64,000 nt of DNA from Siphonodentalium dalli. Taxonomy: Eukaryota; Mollusca; Scaphopoda; Gadilida; Siphonodentaliidae. The stretch lies in NCBI GenBank assembly GCA_032622095.1, contig CP136064.1, positions 110,098,004 to 110,162,003 of the forward strand, written 5' to 3'. Below, one piece after another: positions 1-15,100 of this stretch (the stretch's first letter is position 1; every line of letters begins with the position of its first letter). Made by a program: the position numbers and the translations under genes. The notes under the pieces were generated by a model, which saw only the letters and a program-made list of their open reading frames with translations, had not been told where the DNA came from and made no database searches.

Positions 1-135
1 ATAGGGAATTTTTGGCTGCATTTACTATAGCGTCAATCTTCAGTTTTGTTATATCTCCTTTCCATATTACTATCTTTTTATTGAGATCTGTTGACAGAGT
101 TGCTTGAAGACTCGCTGAAATAGAATTTAGATGTT
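1..135 (-). CDS. KDZ-macro gene exon 11: start of a macro domain (cut by window edge)
   Basis: Acceptor TTGCTTCTTTCAG, then HLNSISASLQATLSTDLNK, then KKIVIWKGDITKLKIDAIVN followed by AAKNSL at the window edge. 'GDIT' plus 'VNAA[N/K].SL' is the diagnostic start of macro domains of the MACROD/O-acetyl-ADP-ribose deacetylase type. The Asp of GDIT normally contacts adenine, and the Gly-rich loop that should follow lies outside the window. It could in principle be the exon of a separate macro gene, but the in-phase linker exons argue that it belongs to the KDZ gene. Confidence 0.8.
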
Positions 136-3100
136 CTGAAAGAAGCAAGTGTAACACAAAAAACAAAACTGCTTACAAAAGATACTTAATTGTCTAAAAC
201 ATTCAAGTTATGTACATAAATTGAATTTAATAGCTGCTATCATATAGTTTTTATGGTTTAAATAGGTCAGGGAACTGGCCATCACCAATTTACTAATCTA
301 GAGTCGTATCCCTGAATGGATCATCAGTATAAGTATCCGTGCCCGAAACTCATTAAGAATGTGCAAATTTGACTACATTACTGTGATGACTCTGATGAGT
401 GACTGAATCTTGATTGAAAAGGGTAATTTTGGCATTTAATTGACTCAGATCACATGCTAATATATACTCATTATCTATTATTGGAATTGGCCCGTTACAA
501 TCAAGACCAAAGATGAGAGAGACTCAAAATGTTATGTGGAACGTAAGATTATCATGGCCTGCTGACTGGCCAAGGGTACAATTTAATAATCATTCTAAAT
601 TATCATGACTGGAACTGCACTTCGGGAGTCTCACATATATAAGAGAATTCGCTGGCTCACAAGGTCAAAGTAAATATTGTTATGCCAATGTATTCTCTTA
701 TATATCACATATGTAATAGAATGCATTGGTACAGGGTTTTCAAATAAGTTCAGGATGTTCCAGTCATGAAAGGGTTAATAAATAAAAATAAGATACATTG
801 TAGTCATTAGTCAACTTAAATAGATGGATTTATCGCAATGAGCCAGTATACAAAAGTGTGATACTTTGGTAATAATTTTCCATGAAATGTGATGCACTAT
901 AAACCTAAACCGAATCACTATGCTGATAACAATGTATTCATATGGCACATATGTTTCATATAAGAAGATACTCTAAATTCAGCTAGGATTATCTTGTGAG
1001 TATTGGAAATGTTTCATTGTCTTAAGTATTTTTATGTACCTGGTTTTATACTGTCTAGAACAGGTGGAACTAATACTGTACTTGATGCTTGATTTTTCTG
1101 TTCTGAATTGTAGCCTTCAAAAGATATAAGAAAGTAACAACTTATAAAACATCTCGTTTCAAAACCATAATTTTGTTTTAATATATTTTTATATTGGTAG
1201 TGTCCATTCAGAGAAAAGTAACAAATTAATTTATTATGACAAGTGAAACAGCAGATTTTAAAACAGCCGCAAAAAGTAGACATAACTATCAGGGTTTCCG
1301 CCACGCCGGCTGCGGGTCCGTCACACGGACCCATTCCCCTCGCAGATGATCTGTTTGATTCATGCATGTACCAAATGTCAGTAGCAATATGTCGTAAAAA
1401 AAAATCCGGCTGCAACGGGAGTTCGGGAGGTTAAACAGAATACTGGTGAAAAAGCGGGTCAAATAGCGACATTAGATACAGCGTAATACATGTCGCTGGT
1501 AACATCAAAGAATGCCGGACTGTTGAGTACGGATGTTTTTGTGCACGGGATTCCATGGATGAAACTACTCAGACTTGTTTTAATATCGTACGATTACATA
1601 ATTACGTACCCAAGTACGTGCTATCGTACGATTACATAATTGGATCAAAGAACACCCAATTGCTGAGTCGGGACATTTTTATGCACCGGATTTTCGTGGA
1701 TGAAACTACTCAATGTTGATCATTTATCTTAATGCTGTATTATCATTTGTTTTGAATTCGATGTCAGTGAAGCTCCTGAAAAATGCATGTGATTCTATAC
1801 GTGTTGATTATTATGCGTATATTGCCATGCATACTCAACAAAATCCCAAAGTGATTTATTTCACAATAATACGGAACCTGTCCTGTCTTTATAGCGGGAA
1901 TTCATAGTGACAACACCATTCAGTTGAGCCGTATTACACGCATAGAGGATAAACCCAAACACATAACCCCCCCCCCCCCCCCCCCAATATGGAGATAAAG
2001 TCAAAGTACGGTCAATAATAGTTTCGTTGTTCCGCCTGGGTACCCAAGCACAATCAACGACGCACATGTTCACATTTCCCGCCGAAACTCAATTATATTT
2101 TATAAAACGTTGGCTAAAACTCTGTTCTATAGCTGCGGTCGATCGTCAGTTGTTGGCCTATACAGACTATTGAACAAGCTACGCGTTCCGAGTGAAAGAC
2201 TTCGCTACCATTCGTTTCCATGCACCTGAGTGTCCCACAAAGCAATCCAAAGCTACGTATATTATGCAAGTCAATCATTTCCGTGGGTGCTTATATTTTG
2301 TTGATGATATACAAATAATTAATCATGTAATTACGTACGTATAAGACTGCCGTCTGATTGAATACTATATAAATGAACGAGCTACGAGTTACAGTGTTTA
2401 CACATTTATAACTTACAATAAGATATAATGAATATAAACACTAAAAAGCATCTACGTATTGACCAATAATACCACGCAAGGAGAATTGAATAAAGTATTT
2501 TTTCGAATTTCAAGTAGCGTCCGTGGAAATGAAACTGACAGGATTATGTATTCTGTGAATCGTAAAACTCTTTGTGGGCTGTGACGTCATACTGCAGGGT
2601 TTGTCTGGAGTATATTTTTATAGCGGGAAATATGGCTACTTTTAAGTGTCAAATAACAACATTTTCACCCGACGGGACGAACCATGGTTGACCCGTCGCG
2701 TTATGTGTTTCCCCAATACGGACTCATTAATATCCCCCTGGCGGAAACCCTGTAACTATTTAACTTTTTCAGAGTCGATTTGTGCACAAGTTGTCTTTAG
2801 CTTATCAGCATATTGTCCAAATGTAAATTCCTTACAGTTATATTTTCCAGGGGGAATGTGGGATAATTGCATCCCACTAATTGCAATTTTAAATATGTTT
2901 GCTATTATCTATTTCCATAAAAAAATTTGCAGATGTATCAAGCATTCCTTAATAACTTCATTTTTAGTGTAGCAACGACGTAGTATCACTGATTCCTCAC
3001 AACTGTTTGTCACTGACCCAAATATAACAATAATTTTTTAATTTTAATCAGAGATTTTTTCAAATATATAATATCATTTGAATATGTTATGTCCTTTTAT

Positions 3101-6100
3101 GTGAGGACAACTTTTTGTATCTTGTTTTATTTTTGATATTCATCAAATATATCCAATACCTTTTATGGTTATTTACCTGATTCTGTATCAACTAGAACAG
3201 AGGGTGTGCTCGATGCTTGACTCATTTCTTCTGATAATTTGCCTACAAAAATTTGAGGAAAGTGAATGCGATAAAATATGTGCTTACACCTTAATTCTTA
3301 ATTCAAATTTGTATTATGTTAGTAGTGCTAATTCAGGAAAGAGTAACCTAATATGATGTTATGACAAGTAATGTGACTGCATTTCAAACAAATAATCCAA
3401 ATCAAATAAAGAAAAAGAACACAACTTTTGAGTACAAGAGCTGTGTAATGGAATGTTAACATTTCTTGAAAACGAAATTCAAAAGCTCTTAATCTAGGAC
3501 CTCCTGAGCAAGTTTGCTTATACTCCCTGATCAATCACATTAGACATATCGATCACACTGATTTTTGTTTGACATGTGGTACAATTCATGTTACAGTCAT
3601 ATATTTAATTCACTACACACACCACATCCATTATCTGTATTTAACTAATCTCACTTTATATTCTTAATGTGGAATACTGTAGCCTAATACATGTATAGAC
3701 AAAAGTTTGTCAGCAACTGAAGTAAAATTTAGTTTTAAATTTTTTCACTCAGCATAAATTTTGCAAGATTGAATGTGTGGTTCCACTACAGTCCAATTAA
3801 TTTAAATGTTGAGAGTATAACAGTATGTGAGAAGTGACATACACCGAATTATAATGTTTCATCTCCAGCAAGAATTTAATTGACAGTTAACATACAAATT
3901 TAATACTCATGATGATCAAGATGTCAATTAAAAAAAATTGTTATTCTGGTCTACTGAAAGAAACATGATCCAACATTTGTGGCCTTCATAAAAATTATAT
4001 TCAACCTCGACGCTGATGTGTCTCAATTGATAGCAGCAAACAACAGACCATGTTTTGTAAATTAAGTTATAATGTATATGGATTATTCATGAAATCATTG
4101 TTTCATTGCTATAAATTGACACTCACCCATATACTGACTCAGCACTAGCCTTCCCATATGATCGGAAGTCATTTTTCCTAGACCTCTTTTTTTCATCGCT
4201 ATCATGTATTTGTTGTTATTATCCAAGTTGTGTTGATGAACAAGGAACCTCAGCATGAATATATGGTTTGATGGACCCATGCTGTCCAAGTAGAAATGAT
4301 TCTTCCCTATTTCGCTGTGCAACTGTTCGCAAGCCTGAGAATTTACTAGCCCTGCACACTGTGTCACCAACCCCAAATGTCGTAATGTTTCTTTCTTGTT
4401 ACTTGAATTATGTTGGTGGAAGACATCGAATGCACAGTATTTTTCATTTGAAGCAGTCACTGGATGCTCAGAGGTATATGTGTGGTCAGCATTCGGTTCT
4501 TTGGACTTTGATGAAGTCACCCACCTAAGATCCAATTTCAGCCTTCCTTGTTTGGCCAGTTCAATATTTTCGTCTGTAGCTTCAAAGAATCGACCTTCAT
4601 GTGGAGTGAACATATCTTTAAATCGCTTTCGAGCATGGCGAACAAGCATCTGTGGCATGTCACTTATAATGATGTTGGGCTGATATCTGAAGGACTTAAT
4701 TAGGTCTATATGGTCACGGGGACTTTCACCCCGCAGAAGGAATTTCAGACCATATATTACTCCATGTGAACATGTACATGTCAGCCAGCCACCTGAAATA
4801 TATTTTTAAACCCAGTGAAAAACCCATTAAAATCTTTTCTTCATAAATTTTTGTTGCTAAGTAGTGCTTAGCCACATTTGTCTTTTGGGTAAAAGTTCAC
4901 ATTCAGAATGACATCATTCTGAACATTATAGAGAAAATATAAAAGTCCAGGAAATGCATTTTTTGACATTTAATTATTTTAAATCTATATGTAATATGGA
5001 TTATCCATATGTTATATGGATTATGCAGCGTAAATTACTTCAAAATTTACAACGCAAGTGAAACAAACAACAAGGAAAGCTTCCTTTTTAAACCAATGCA
5101 TGGAAAATCTTCAGACCAAAGCCATTTAAAGTAGAAAACATTCGCAACAAAAATGGATGTTAAGTGTGTAATAAACATAGAACCACATGCTTGTGTTGAG
5201 GCTTTATTGGATATAGCACTGTTCGATGATGGCATGATAGCACTCTGGGTCATCACCCTCTCATGCTCCGGTAGTGTTATGGACATCGTGCCATAAAGAC
5301 TTGGCATAAGCATGTGGTTCTCTGTATTAGGTCAGCAGAATTGGAAAGGCATATAAAGTTTGTTGGTTTATTGATATGGCACTCTAATCATCGGCTTAAA
5401 GTTATTAGCACTCGAGGCCTTTGTGCTCCCGTGCTTATGTCCTTACGTCCATGATAGTCATGCTGTTTCAAACATTACGTTTACTAAATCACACAGGGCA
5501 AGCGATGTTTGTTTCAGTTAGAAATTTGTGAATTATTTAATGAAATGAGCAAAACCAATTGATTAATCTTTATTTATCTTGTGAATTTGATTGAAGTCAG
5601 TCGTCATGTTCAATATAACTAACAGTGTCATGGACACTTTAATATCATGTATTCTCACCCGAAGCTCCCCATATTTTCTCTAGCACTTTGTTGAAGGATT
5701 TTCTGTCTTTCAATTTCTCTCTTATCCTCATTATGCAGTCTGACTTCCTACCACTTCGGTTTATCTTCAGACCCTTGCACAAAGCTTTAAGGGAAACAAG
5801 CTGCAGATAAGCAGAAGTATGTTAAATGAAGAATGTAATAAAATGTCTAAATTATGCTGCTTTGAAGCTTGTCATAACAGGTCATTAAGGTATATATAAT
5901 AAATATCACGGAAAATATATAGTTAGTTTTTTTTTCTTTTCAGTAAGGCTAATTATACCCCCCGCAACGAAGTTAGGGGGGGGGGGTATACTGGAGTCAG
6001 CTCGTTCGTCCGTCCGTCAGTGGACACAAATTTGTCCGGAGTTTTTCTCAGTCGTTTTTTGATCAATTTTCTTGAAACTTGGCACAGGCATCAACCACCA

Positions 6101-9100
6101 TGGGAACCTGTGCACCTGCGATTATGATTTTTTTGGTGGTGTTATTCCACCTTTTTTTACTTAGAATTTTTTGCAACATGTATAATTTTGTCCGAGTTTT
6201 TATTCCTACATTTTTAGGTCAATGTTTTTTAATCTTGGCACTGATATTTAGTACCATGAAAACCTGTGCACCTGCAATTATGTCTGTCCGACTTTTTTTT
6301 GTGGAGTTATTCCCCTTTTTCGACTTTGAACATTTTTGAAAAATGCATAATTTTGTCCGAGCTTTTATTACTACATTTTCAGTCATTAGGTTTAAGATTA
6401 CGGTTAGGTTTGTGCACCTGCAATGGGAACTGTTATTTTATTATTTTAACTAAATGTTTACTGACATGTGAAACATCTTAGTATTTTAAAAACACGGGCG
6501 GGGTACAGTGATTATTGATAATGCGTGCTATTTAACATATTGAGTTGGGGTCATGCACATGTGGACTAGAAATGTGTTCTTAGAAGGAAAATAGTGTGAC
6601 TGCTGCTATTTAAATATGTTGACAATGATGCCATATGCTCATAATGAAGTTTATGCAAGTTTTATTCTATCATATGCTCATTTGTGGATACAATCATACA
6701 ATTATTATATACATCATATGATTAATTTATAATCAGATGGAATTACAAGGAATAATTTTGTTTTAGTATTTGCGTTTATCAAACAAATAATTGTAAAACT
6801 AATGTGACACGGCTTTCCATAACCATAATATGCCAAATTATGTTGCGTGTCGCATAAATTGTACTGTTCTTTAAGAAATAACTTGTGTTTAGGTTAGGTT
6901 TATGAGGTTGTATCTACATACACCTAATATTTTTTCTGATTTCCCCATAGCATTACGGTAGAGACGCCCCCTTATTCAATGTGTTCATAAACCTATGAAC
7001 GTAACGTGACGTCACTTTCAATGTCGTTTATAGGTTTATGAACACATTGATCACGGGGATTGCTGGACATTACCGACTGCTTGAGTATCTACAAATATTC
7101 CCCGACCTCAAAATATATTAATATGGTAGAAAAGCGTGTTGTCGATTTCTTATCCACAGCCGAAACTTAATTGTTAGTTTTAGATATTAACATTCTTGAA
7201 ATCAACACGTCTACATTAGTTACTAACTAAACAAGAAATTTTGTCATATGTGTATACTTTACTGTGAAATTGCGTTTTTTCCCTTCTCTGTCAACGGATT
7301 CAAAAAATGTTTGGTTTTCCAAAAAGCGAGAATTCAAACTGTCTGAACTGAACTCCATGCATTCATTTAAATAGTTGAATAAATAGTGGAAAAAACAGAC
7401 AATCCTAGTTCATAATGAATTTAAGTATATAGATATAAATAATAAACGGCGGATTCAATGTGGTCATGGGTTTTGACCGCCATAAAAATTCAGCAAACTT
7501 CCCATGAACCCCTTCGGGTTCAGCACATCTGGATTTGTTAAGAAATTTGTTTTGGATTATAATCAGTGTTGTTACCTTTCACCCAACACACATCTCCTCT
7601 GATTAATTATTATTTTTAATTTTCAATTGAAATACATTGTGCCTACATGTATATAATGCTGTTATCTACGGAAATTTGTTTTATGGTATAAGGTTCCTAT
7701 TATGTCTTCTTATATGAACATTGTGGACCACATAGTTGCAGTATAGCATTATAGTGCACTTAATACTGAAATACCACAGACAATGCACAACCGAGTGATG
7801 TTACAATACGTTTCGTGTTACTAAGCTTTGATGTTCAAATAGCCACGCTACTCAGTAGAGTTTGATTTGTCTTCAAACTTCAGTTTTTCACCACACAAAT
7901 CTAACTCAGACACCATTTTTTTTTAAATTTAATTCCAACACTGTAAATATACTTTATCCTGTATATTCTCCCAACAAATAGATCAGGTTTTTTTAAATAA
8001 GTCTAGTAGCACATGTCCAGAACTACCCACTAGAACTGTTCCCAAGTTAAATTATAGTCATTGTGTACATAGTGTTGTTCTTGCTCCCAGTACCACTGTT
8101 AATCAAACAATGATTGCAGGATTAATTGACCTACTTACAAATAGAACACTCTCCGCTATATGTTATGACGTGTTTCAGGTTTGACAGAAGGAATGCTTGA
8201 TTTGTACTGGATTTTTGGTCACATTCATCAGGCTCATCGTAAATTATATTATCTAATTCTAGCATTGGCAGCCAATATGATCTCTGTCTATGCAACAAAC
8301 GATTAAATTATTCTTTGATAAACTTAAAAACTAAACAAGCTATTTCTTAATTATGCAATATATCCAAAAAAGTGAAATATTGCTACTAAAATATTCTGCA
8401 ATTCAAGCCTTAACCCTTTAGCTAGTAGAATGACATATATGTTGTCTATCGGTTGAGGAGTAGAACGACATATATGTCGTTTTTATGTAGACATAACTTC
8501 AATAAATCTTCTGATTTATAAATGATTTGTATAGGAGTTATTTTGATTAATATAATGTCCCAAATGTATAAGTGCAATCGATTATGATAACAAACGTTAA
8601 CAAAAAATGCACATAAATTAAAACAAATTATTGGACCCTTTTAACCCGAACTTGTTAATAATTATTGCTATGACGTTGATGTTAAATTTACTCATGATGT
8701 CATGTACCGGTATATGACATTACATATACTCTCCAAAGGGTTAATTATGAGGAGTTTCAATTTTGCTTATGAAAACCAGTGTCAACACCTACAGACAGAA
8801 CTCACATGATCAATTTGAGATTAATAATCAATTAAAAACTGTAAATTAACTCTTTGTAAATGATAATAAAATATTATAAATCATACTGAATTTTTTTCCA
8901 AGACCTCTGTTATTCTGTCGGTTGAAATATCTTCATTTGTTTCATCATCAGAGTCATACTTTTCCAAGTGGTCTTCGGATGGTAGTTTGTGATGTTCTGT
9001 GTTTAGCAGTAACTTTGATTTTCTCGACATACTTCCAATCCATGGAGCCCAAAAGTCAAATTTTGGTTTTGACAAAAAAGGATTGTCGTTTTTCTCTGTA

Positions 9101-12100
9101 ATGAAGTTATGAATAAGTATACATTGCTCGATTTTACAATTGATAAGGAAAACTCATCAATGTATAAGTTTCTTTTTTAGTACAGGTAATGATATTTAAA
9201 GTGATGTGAAACAGTCCGGCAAGGTGAGCAAATAGAATATGGTAAATTGGTAATCTTGCTCAAAGTAGCTATTTTTATGAATATTAATTCAAATTGACAA
9301 CACACACTGTAATTCTTATATATTAATTAAATGCAATGATGCCAAATGATTTGTGTTAGTTTATTGCCAATTGTTGCATCCTGAATTGAGATGTAAATAT
9401 TTACAATTGAGCATAGTTCAGACGATATTTTCTATGGAGTGGTATGGCCGATTTTTTTGAACTTTCAGTGATGTTAGTAGAATACTACATTCCCCCGGTT
9501 GGCATAGAGCCTGAGAACTAACTTATAAGTTTATCACTCTCGAACAAGTCCATAATATGTCTTTAACATAGCAAGAACATGCTGTGAACACTTCACTATA
9601 TAGGGTAATTCAGGAATGAGATTTCTTATTGTATATGATTGTATGGTTCTTCATATGAAAATCTGCTAACAATATCAGGAATAATATTTTGTTGACTAGT
9701 TGGTTGTTGTAACAATGATTCTTTCATGTGTAGTCTGGTTTCTCAATACAAGTAATTGTATAAAATTATTTATTGAAGTTCTGTAACAGTATGATGTCCA
9801 GCAAAAATAATTAGTTTTCTAGTTAGAAATTGGTATGGTTTCAAACTTAAAATTGACTCTTAGCTGTACCTCACTCAATTAAAATTTCAGAATATCTTCA
9901 AAAGTGAATAATTTGATACCGTTTGTAGCTTTTTTGAAATGATACATTATCACTGCATATTTACCTGATACAAAACCTCTGGCAAGTATTTCAAAGGAAA
10001 TTTTTTCCCAAAAACTATCAGCATCTACTTCATCATTTTCCTTTGTGCATTCAACTGGCTCAATATCTTCAACTGAAACAAGATTGGTAGCAATATATTT
10101 ATATACTTATTATAATGACAAAAATCGAAAGAATGAAACTAAAATGTGTTCTCATCCACATTCAACTGGATGTGTCAAATGTCCCGTCAGACAAGCTGTG
10201 ACTAGCACCCTTAGAGCCTGCCAGTGATTCAATAGCAAAATAGCCAAGTGGACATTTTGTTTGATTGCAAGTTAAAACAAATTAACAGCTTCCATGATCT
10301 AGATCCCCAGCCAATCCAGTCATATATGTTAATTCTGTTTATGCAAACTAATGAAAAACCAAATATTTCTAATCCAGATCTCAATTCAATCAATCTTATC
10401 TATAAAATTGAATGACAATACAGCAATATATAGGATATATGTAGAGCTTAATAGCACCCAAAATCCAGCATTGCTTCACGTCAGATTTTTTCTCAAACTC
10501 AAACATGTACTATAACATGTTTACACATTCGTTAGCTGAGTGGGATAACCTTTTCCAGTACAGTAATTTGATCTTAAGAGGAGTAATTTATGTGTGTGAT
10601 GTAATGTAAATTAATCAGAGATAGTAGAAAAGTTGTGCAATTAAAGAAAAATGTTATGTGCAAAACAATCTTGAGCAAAGCAACTGAAATTGAAAGCATA
10701 TTTACTGTTCACTAGTGCGCATGGAAAGATAAGCAACTGTTTTGTTTTCCATGCTGTCTCCTCACATCGATGGAGTATAAAACTTGTCATGATCAAAATT
10801 AGAGACAATTTTCTCGTTGTAAGGTGAGAAATTTGAATTTGTTGATAATTTATAAATGACATTTAATAATAATTTTGATTATCTGTTTCAAATATTACCT
10901 GGAAAGGCGAAGCAGCCCTTTTTGTCTGTATCACATATAATTATGTGTGGGAAATATCCACATCTGTTGCATAAGAAGTCATAGGTGTGGTTGCTTAGTG
11001 CCTCAAAGTTGAGATATCCTTGCAAAATCTCTGATGTTGGAATGGAAATATCTGGATCTAGTTCCTTATAATTTTCAGCAACCATTGACAACAATTGGCC
11101 AACAGCAACATGTCGCTAGAAATATAGAATTGCCATGTTTATAGTATTGATACAATAAGTGTAGGAATATCAGCTTTGTTAAAGATTTACAATTAATAAG
11201 AAATATTTCAATGACCATATTTGTCAGCCAGGTCTTGCCAGTTCAACTGCAATCCAGTTAACTGCTTGCTAACAGATATTATCTATATATATAAAACCCG
11301 TTGTGTGCGTGTGTGTATCTGTATGTGTATCTGTGTATAACTCGGTCACGCTTTTGGCGCGTTTATAACATTTCAATCATGCGTCCAATGTGGCCCAAAT
11401 TTGTACCACGGCCTACAGTGTGTCATAAAAGGTGACTCACCAAATTTCACGCCGATTGGTCAAAGCAAACCTGAGATCTAACATGGTCCCCAAATGCAGT
11501 ATATGCACTCAAGTAGACACTAATTCTTATGACGTTTGTCGAAATGACGTCATTGACGTCGAACGCAAACCAACACTTGCTTTGCTATTGTAGGCGAAAC
11601 TTCCATGCGCTCTACCAAAGCGTTGTTGGAAATAGGCGCTAAATTAATGTGTCAGTTCAGGATCAGTGTGAATTTAGGTAACGAATGTTGATTTTGTCGC
11701 AGAAGTGCATGCATAGTGGGGTGAAGAGTCAAGACTCAAACGTTCTACCGTTGTTGGGAATGGGTGGATGTAGTGGGGTGCAGAGTCAAGACTCGTTGGG
11801 GGCTAATATGGTATTTTAATTTGCCAGTTGGGTTTGAACATAAGCAAATAATGCTGTCTTTGAAACGAAAGTTGTGCATTGAGCGTGGAATCGAAGGAGT
11901 ACCTGATATACACGGAAGATGGCGAATGGACACATTACATAAAAGAATACATGTTTAAAAGATCACAATGTGCGTGCACATAGTTTAAATTCATATAATG
12001 TGCGCGAAGCTCACAAGGGGGCTACAGACCCCTCCCCCACTAAATAAAGGTTCCGAATTGAGCCTGTTTCAGTTAGTATAGATAAAGTAAAATATCTTGC

Positions 12101-15100
12101 GTTCCATATGTGCATGCATATACGTGGGTTGGGGAGATGATGGTGGGGGCAAAAATACAGTTTTATTGAAATAATGTGTTCATACAAATGGGCCGCACAG
12201 TGCAGGGTGTGTGACCATTAGGCTGCATGCTGAATACAGGTTCCAAAGGGGGTCCGTTCAAAATGTGCAGCAAGCGCCCGAATGAAGGTTCCTGAATTGA
12301 GTATGTTTCAGTTGGTGCATAGTAGTATTTAAATAATGTACTGATTTTGTTTCGTTCAATATGTGCATGCGCATATGTGGACTGGGTGTGTAGAAATACA
12401 GTTTTAGTGAAACAAAGTGTTCCAATGTGCATCCAGTAACAAAAAAGAGAAGCATGACCATTCCATGTGTCCATGAACGCGGACACTAGAAAATAAAAAA
12501 GAACATTTATATACCCGTCATTTTGTGACGGGCAACCCCCTAGTTACAATTATAATACCTAATGCACAGGATGTAGATGCTTTTGAGATTCAATTTGACG
12601 TTAAATTGCTTTCCTGATTACCAATTTGAGCAATAAATATTCTGTGGACACTTCTCTAATAGATCAAATTTTCGTGATCTCTATACATATCCTGTATATT
12701 GATGCTGGGTGTTCCATAAAAAGTCATTTATTGTTGGTATTAAATGTAATTGATTGATGTAAAGTAAAACTCAACGATATGTTATAAAATCATGCATAAT
12801 ATCATGCCACTCCTTTGTCAGTGGTTTGTTACACATGTTTGGTATGCATGTAAGGCAGCGAGTGACAACTTGAACATTTGGTCCGTGTTAAACCCCAGCA
12901 TCACAACATTGACAGCAAACCTGTTTCATATAAACATTGCTCACAAACTTGTCCTATTTTGTCTATGTATATTACACAGAGAGTCCCTCCCCCAAAATTA
13001 CAACAAGTTACTTTTGTAATGAGTACACCCTTTTCAGACAACCTAATTCATATGAATTGAGCTATTTTATCATTCACGCTTTTTTATTCTCTTGCTCTAA
13101 AACAGTTTAATAAATTACTAAAAGTTGTTTATACCCTGTGAATTGCGATTTTAGACTTGAATCAAAGGTTCACAATTTTCTCAAATAGAAATGAATTTTG
13201 AATGTCGATTAGGGAATAGTAGTTGAGTAATCATGAGTGCAAATGAATATTCATCATGGGACTACTACTAAACAGATTTGTCAGATTTAATTACCACATG
13301 GTTCTGAATTGCATATAGACTAATTCAGTCAAACCTAGCTATACATTTGAAAAATTCACCAACCTATAAGTTCGAGCATGTCCTGTCTTTTGAGGACATA
13401 TAAAGTAGTATTCTAATATTCATTGTGTGATCCATATATAATCGGGAATGGTTTATTTGTGCTTATATCGTCTCATAGTGTATTAACGGTTTTCTCATAC
13501 TAACATGAGACCTGTCAACCTACTCATTTGGTAATGTATCGCTCTACAAAACAATTCGAAATCTTGAATCCCCACAAATCAAATCCAAGCTTTGGGAAAA
13601 TGTTGAATCTAATCAAATAATCAAAGCTTTGCTTGGCCCCAATACATGGCCTTTTAAAATTAATGTTAATTTAAACAGTAATGCGTAATTGGTATACAAA
13701 CTTTGCAAGCCATTCTTAGCCAACGGCAGAGCTTCAATGAGAGGAAAATCCTGTTGTTGAAGTTGTGAAAGCCATGCTCTATTTCCTGGTATCTGTAGTA
13801 TCTGTTACATGTGTTGCAAACACCAACCATCACCTTAATATCTGTCAACAGACAAAAACTCTGATATAAACATTGATTGACACAGCAAATTTCAAATAAC
13901 AAGTCAATAGAAAGCTAATTGCAATTGGAAAAATTATGTATTTCCACAAACATCGACAGATTTCTAAGTGTGAGACTTCAAAGAGTGCGAGTTAGTTCAG
14001 CATACTGACAATGGACAGAAGTAACAAGTGGAGTACCACTGGGAAGTATTCTTGACACCTCCTGTTTATTCTGTTTATAAATGATCTTGCAAACTGTTTA
14101 AATGTGATATTTAAAATTTCCGCAGATGATACAAAGTTAATAGGTATCCTGAATGTGGGTGATTTACAGAAAAAAATTGCTGCCGTCTGCCAATGGTCTA
14201 ATGATTGCCAATTGAAATGGATACAATCTGCAGTTCACTTTAAAAACAACAATACAAAACAATATACTGCATGACTGATGTCCCGGAACATCCACATATC
14301 TTGAAAGCGCATGTGAAAATTTGACATGCACATTAGGTGAGTTTGTAATAAAGCATATTAGGTTGTTGTTATAATATGCAGAACATTTAACACATTGGAT
14401 CCCAAAATATTCTGAAATCTATACATAGGTATGGTCAGACCTCTTCTAGAGTACTGGGATAATGCTTGGGATTCACACCTGCAATATCACTGCACCGCAT
14501 CAGAAAAAGGGCTGTGCAACATAAATGATTCATCAGCTCAGACATCTGAATTACAAGGACAGAAATATCAAACTTAATTTAATGTTGGTAAAGTCCAGAC
14601 GATTGTGCGGAGATATGATAGAGACATACAACTATCTGCAGTACCTGAAGATCTTTTCCAGGAAGCAACTTACACCAGAATAAGGGGGCATGGTATGAAA
14701 TTGTTATAAATGAAACACGTGAAAAAGAATGTTGGCAAATATTTATTTCCACAAGGCATTGTCGCACACTGGAATAATTTGCCTGAACAATTTGTCAATG
14801 CCAAGTCAATCAATGGATGAGTTCAAATGTGTGATCGACGCTCAGCTATATGGACTGAAATACATTTACAATGACTAAGTTATTGTGACACATGTCATTT
14901 GTGCTATTATATATTTATATATTAGCTGTCATAACAAAAGGTCAAATGACCTTTATTGAAAAAATGATGATGATGAATAAGAGAAGACAATATCAAATAT
15001 GGAATTCCCTCATGCCTGTTTCATTTCTAGTCTAAATTAAAAAATATATATTTACCTTTGTATACCTCTTCCAAACAAAAAATTTTCCCTTTCCGTGACA

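Noticed and set aside
1032-1415. 127-codon minus-strand ORF
   Set aside because: Only the part at 1040-1114 is coding by splice evidence; the rest runs through the hAT-like element and intron.
5047-5313. 88-codon ORF considered as a KDZ exon
   Set aside because: Exons 7 and 8 join directly in phase as G|GT, and this ORF matches no KDZ block.
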